A DNA stretch of 26,353 bases, taken from positions 1-26,353 of the forward strand of contig VBHI01000061.1 in assembly GCA_005881495.1 (NCBI GenBank), in the 5' to 3' direction. The notes under the pieces were generated by a model that saw only the letters and a list, made by a program, of their open reading frames with translations, ran no database searches and was not told the DNA's origin. Source of the stretch: Chloroflexota bacterium (GTDB taxonomy: Bacteria > Chloroflexota > Ktedonobacteria > Ktedonobacterales > Ktedonobacteraceae). This document shows positions 24,904 through 26,353 of the stretch, one piece after another (the first letter of the stretch is position 1; every line of letters begins with the position of its first letter). Made by a program: the position numbers and the translations under genes.

Positions 24904-25227
24904 ATGGAAACACGCAATATGGCGGCGGTCGATCTGGGTGCCGAGAGCGGGCGCGTGATGCTGGCGCGCTTCGATGGGCAACGGCTGGGCCTGGAAGAGG
25001 TCTACCGGTTTCCCAACCGCCCGGTGTTGCTGCGCGGACACCGCTTTTGGAACGTCCTCGCGCTGTGGGACGAGACCCTCACAGGGTTACGGAAAGCCAG
25101 GCAGGCGGCTGGATCGCTTCACAGCGCCGGCGTCGATACCTGGGGAGTCGATTACGGCCGTGTGATACACACGGCTTCCTGCAAGGGAACCCCTTTCAGT
25201 ATCGCGACCACCGCACGGATGGCGTGA
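24904..25227 (+). pseudogene. rhaB: Rhamnulokinase copy 2, N-terminal part before a one-base frameshift
   Basis: Begins at ATG 24904 behind AAAAGGGG and reads METRNMAAVDLGAESGRVML in register with copy 1 up to GVDYGRV. At about 25161-25165 (TGTGA) one G is missing relative to copy 1, where the same point reads GTGGAT. Restoring one G gives GRVDTHGFLQGNPFQYRD, matching copy 1. Without it the frame ends at TGA 25225-25227. A heptamer C CCT TTC (25191-25197) has the X XXY YYZ form in the zero frame and could permit rare -1 slippage back to the right frame. A sequencing or assembly error is a realistic alternative. Confidence 0.85.
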
Positions 25228-26353
25228 TGGAGCACGTCTTCGCACGCGTTCCCCGCGAGGTCCTCTACGCACGCACAGGTATCCAGGTTCTGCCGTTCAA
25301 TACCATCTTCCAGCTCTACGCACATGAGCGCATGCAACCTGGTGAACTGGCACAGGCCCATCGCCTGTTGCTCATCCCCGATCTGCTGCATAGCTGGCTC
25401 TGTGGGGCGCTTGTCACTGAGCGCACTAACGCCACGACCACACAGTGCTGGGATCCCGTCGCCAGGCGCTGGGCGACGGATCTGCTTGAACGGCTGGCGA
25501 TCCCTACTTCGATGCTCCCGCCAGTCGTCGAGGCTGGGACAGTGTTAGGAGAGGTGCTGCCAGAGCTGCGCGACGACCTCGGTGCCATGCGTGTGATCAC
25601 TCCAGCGACCCACGATACCGGTTCCGCCATTGCTGCGGCTCCAGTATCGCTACCGGGCGGCTGGGGGTATATCAGCTCCGGCACGTGGTCGCTGGTCGGG
25701 GTAGAGCTCCAGCGGCCAGTAGTAACGCCGGAGGCGATGACCGCCAATTGGACCAACGAGGGCGGCGTCTTCGGCACGACCCGCTTCCTCAAGAACGTGA
25801 TGGGGCTGTGGCTCTTACAGGAATGCCAGCGCCGGTGGGCACGCGAGGATCGTGCCACGGACTACGACACCTTGCTCGCTGATGTGGATGCCATTCCTCC
25901 ATTCGCTGCGTTGATCGATCCCGACGATCCGCGCTTCCTGGCACCGGAGGATATGCCGGATGCAATCAACGCATATCTGCTAGAACATGGACAGGCAAAG
26001 CTCCAGGCGCCAGCGTCCTTTGCACGGTGTATCATGGAAAGTCTCGTGTTGCGCTATCGCGAAGTGTTGCGCCAGGTCGGCCAGATCAGCGGGACAGCCA
26101 TCAATGGTGTACATGTGCTGGGCGGCGGATCGCGTAATACACGCCTCAACCAGTGGCTAGCCGACGCGCTCGACATACCAGTGATCGCCGGGCCATATGA
26201 GGCGACGGCGTACGGCAACGCACTGATGCAACTGGTGGGCCTGGGCGAACTGCACAACCTGGGGGAGGTGCGCGCCATCGCGCAGAATGCGCCCACGCAG
26301 GTTTTCTCGCCGCGGACCGCCGGGCGCACCGCCTGGGACGAGGCGGCGCAACG
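25227..26353 (+). pseudogene. rhaB: Rhamnulokinase copy 2, remaining part, running off the window
   Basis: An uninterrupted frame of 375 codons from ATG 25227 to the window edge, with no stop. It includes the segment deleted from copy 1 (DPVARRWATDLLERL and onwards, 25452-25541), the catalytic PATHDTGSAI and the ATP-domain motifs ISSGTWSLVG, NEGGVFGTTRF and HVLGGGSRN. Its ATG overlaps the TGA of the frameshifted first part (TGATG), so reinitiation is possible. Apart from the one-base lesion, the coding quality is as good as that of its neighbours. It lacks about the last 8-10 codons, which lie beyond the window. Confidence 0.85.

Larger units (their letters stand above)
23508..26353 (+). repeat. 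Duplicated rhaI-(rhaD)-rhaB block, copy 2, partial at window edge
   Basis: Counterpart of 4098-8826, with rhaD reduced to its last 54 codons and rhaB continuing past the window. Homology begins a few codons before the rhaI start (GAGAAGCAAAAC in copy 1, GGGAAACAGAAC here). Further upstream the two copies are unrelated: the isomerase relic in copy 1, rhaM in copy 2. Confidence 0.9.

Noticed and set aside
24904..25227. Programmed frameshifting as the main explanation for rhaB copy 2
   Set aside because: The loss of register occurs at TGTGA, 27 bases before the slippery heptamer, and no kinase of this family is known to use recoding. A mutation or base-call error is simpler; the heptamer is kept only as a low-interest note.
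1..26353. Mobile element, CRISPR or defence-system explanation for the duplicated operon
   Set aside because: No transposase, integrase, terminal inverted repeats, target-site duplications or spaced repeats were seen around either copy.

Overview
The window is a moderately GC-rich bacterial catabolic region for L-rhamnose, almost entirely on the + strand. Three things suggest a Chloroflexota (Ktedonobacteria-like) or other Gram-positive-type soil bacterium: a large MalT/LAL-type LuxR regulator, an L-rhamnose isomerase of the RhaI (Pseudomonas stutzeri/Gram-positive) type, and the fused aldolase-dehydrogenase form of RhaD. The taxonomic placement is inference. No tRNA, rRNA, CRISPR array, insertion sequence or canonical U-tailed terminator was found.

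Region 1 (1-11629) is an operon-like run. It contains an intracellular GH78 alpha-L-rhamnosidase, a 13-codon mini-ORF coupled to a cytidylate-kinase-like protein, a C-terminal relic of a fucose/arabinose-isomerase-type enzyme, rhaI copy 1, the bifunctional rhaD (aldolase plus lactaldehyde dehydrogenase), a broken rhaB copy 1, and lutA-lutB-lutC with overlapping start/stop codons. Read as a pathway: rhamnoside to rhamnose to rhamnulose to rhamnulose-1-phosphate to dihydroxyacetone phosphate plus lactaldehyde, then lactate, then pyruvate through LutABC.

Region 2 (11630-17078) holds a 929-residue LAL regulator, an aldo/keto reductase that seems to lack its first beta-strand region, a beta-hydroxyacid dehydrogenase of the 3-hydroxyisobutyrate type, and a small two-helix membrane protein.

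Region 3 (17075-26353) is a second rhamnose operon. A LacI-family repressor is divergent from a near-consensus promoter. One perfect and one near-perfect GAAACGTTTC operator lie between it and the CUT2 transporter genes rhaT-rhaP-rhaQ-rhaS. These are followed by the mutarotase rhaM, rhaI copy 2, a 54-codon stump of rhaD, and rhaB copy 2, which leaves the window at its right edge.

The most notable result is that rhaI-rhaD-rhaB occurs twice about 19 kb apart (RhaI copies about 88% identical by hand count) and the copies have decayed in different places. Copy 1 lost rhaB through a deletion that matches a 97-bp collapse between 10-bp direct repeats. Copy 2 lost almost all of rhaD, has ATT in place of the rhaI ATG, and carries a one-base deletion in rhaB. 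If that last lesion is a sequencing error or is bypassed, the two operons complement each other exactly; if it is real, the window has no intact rhamnulokinase.
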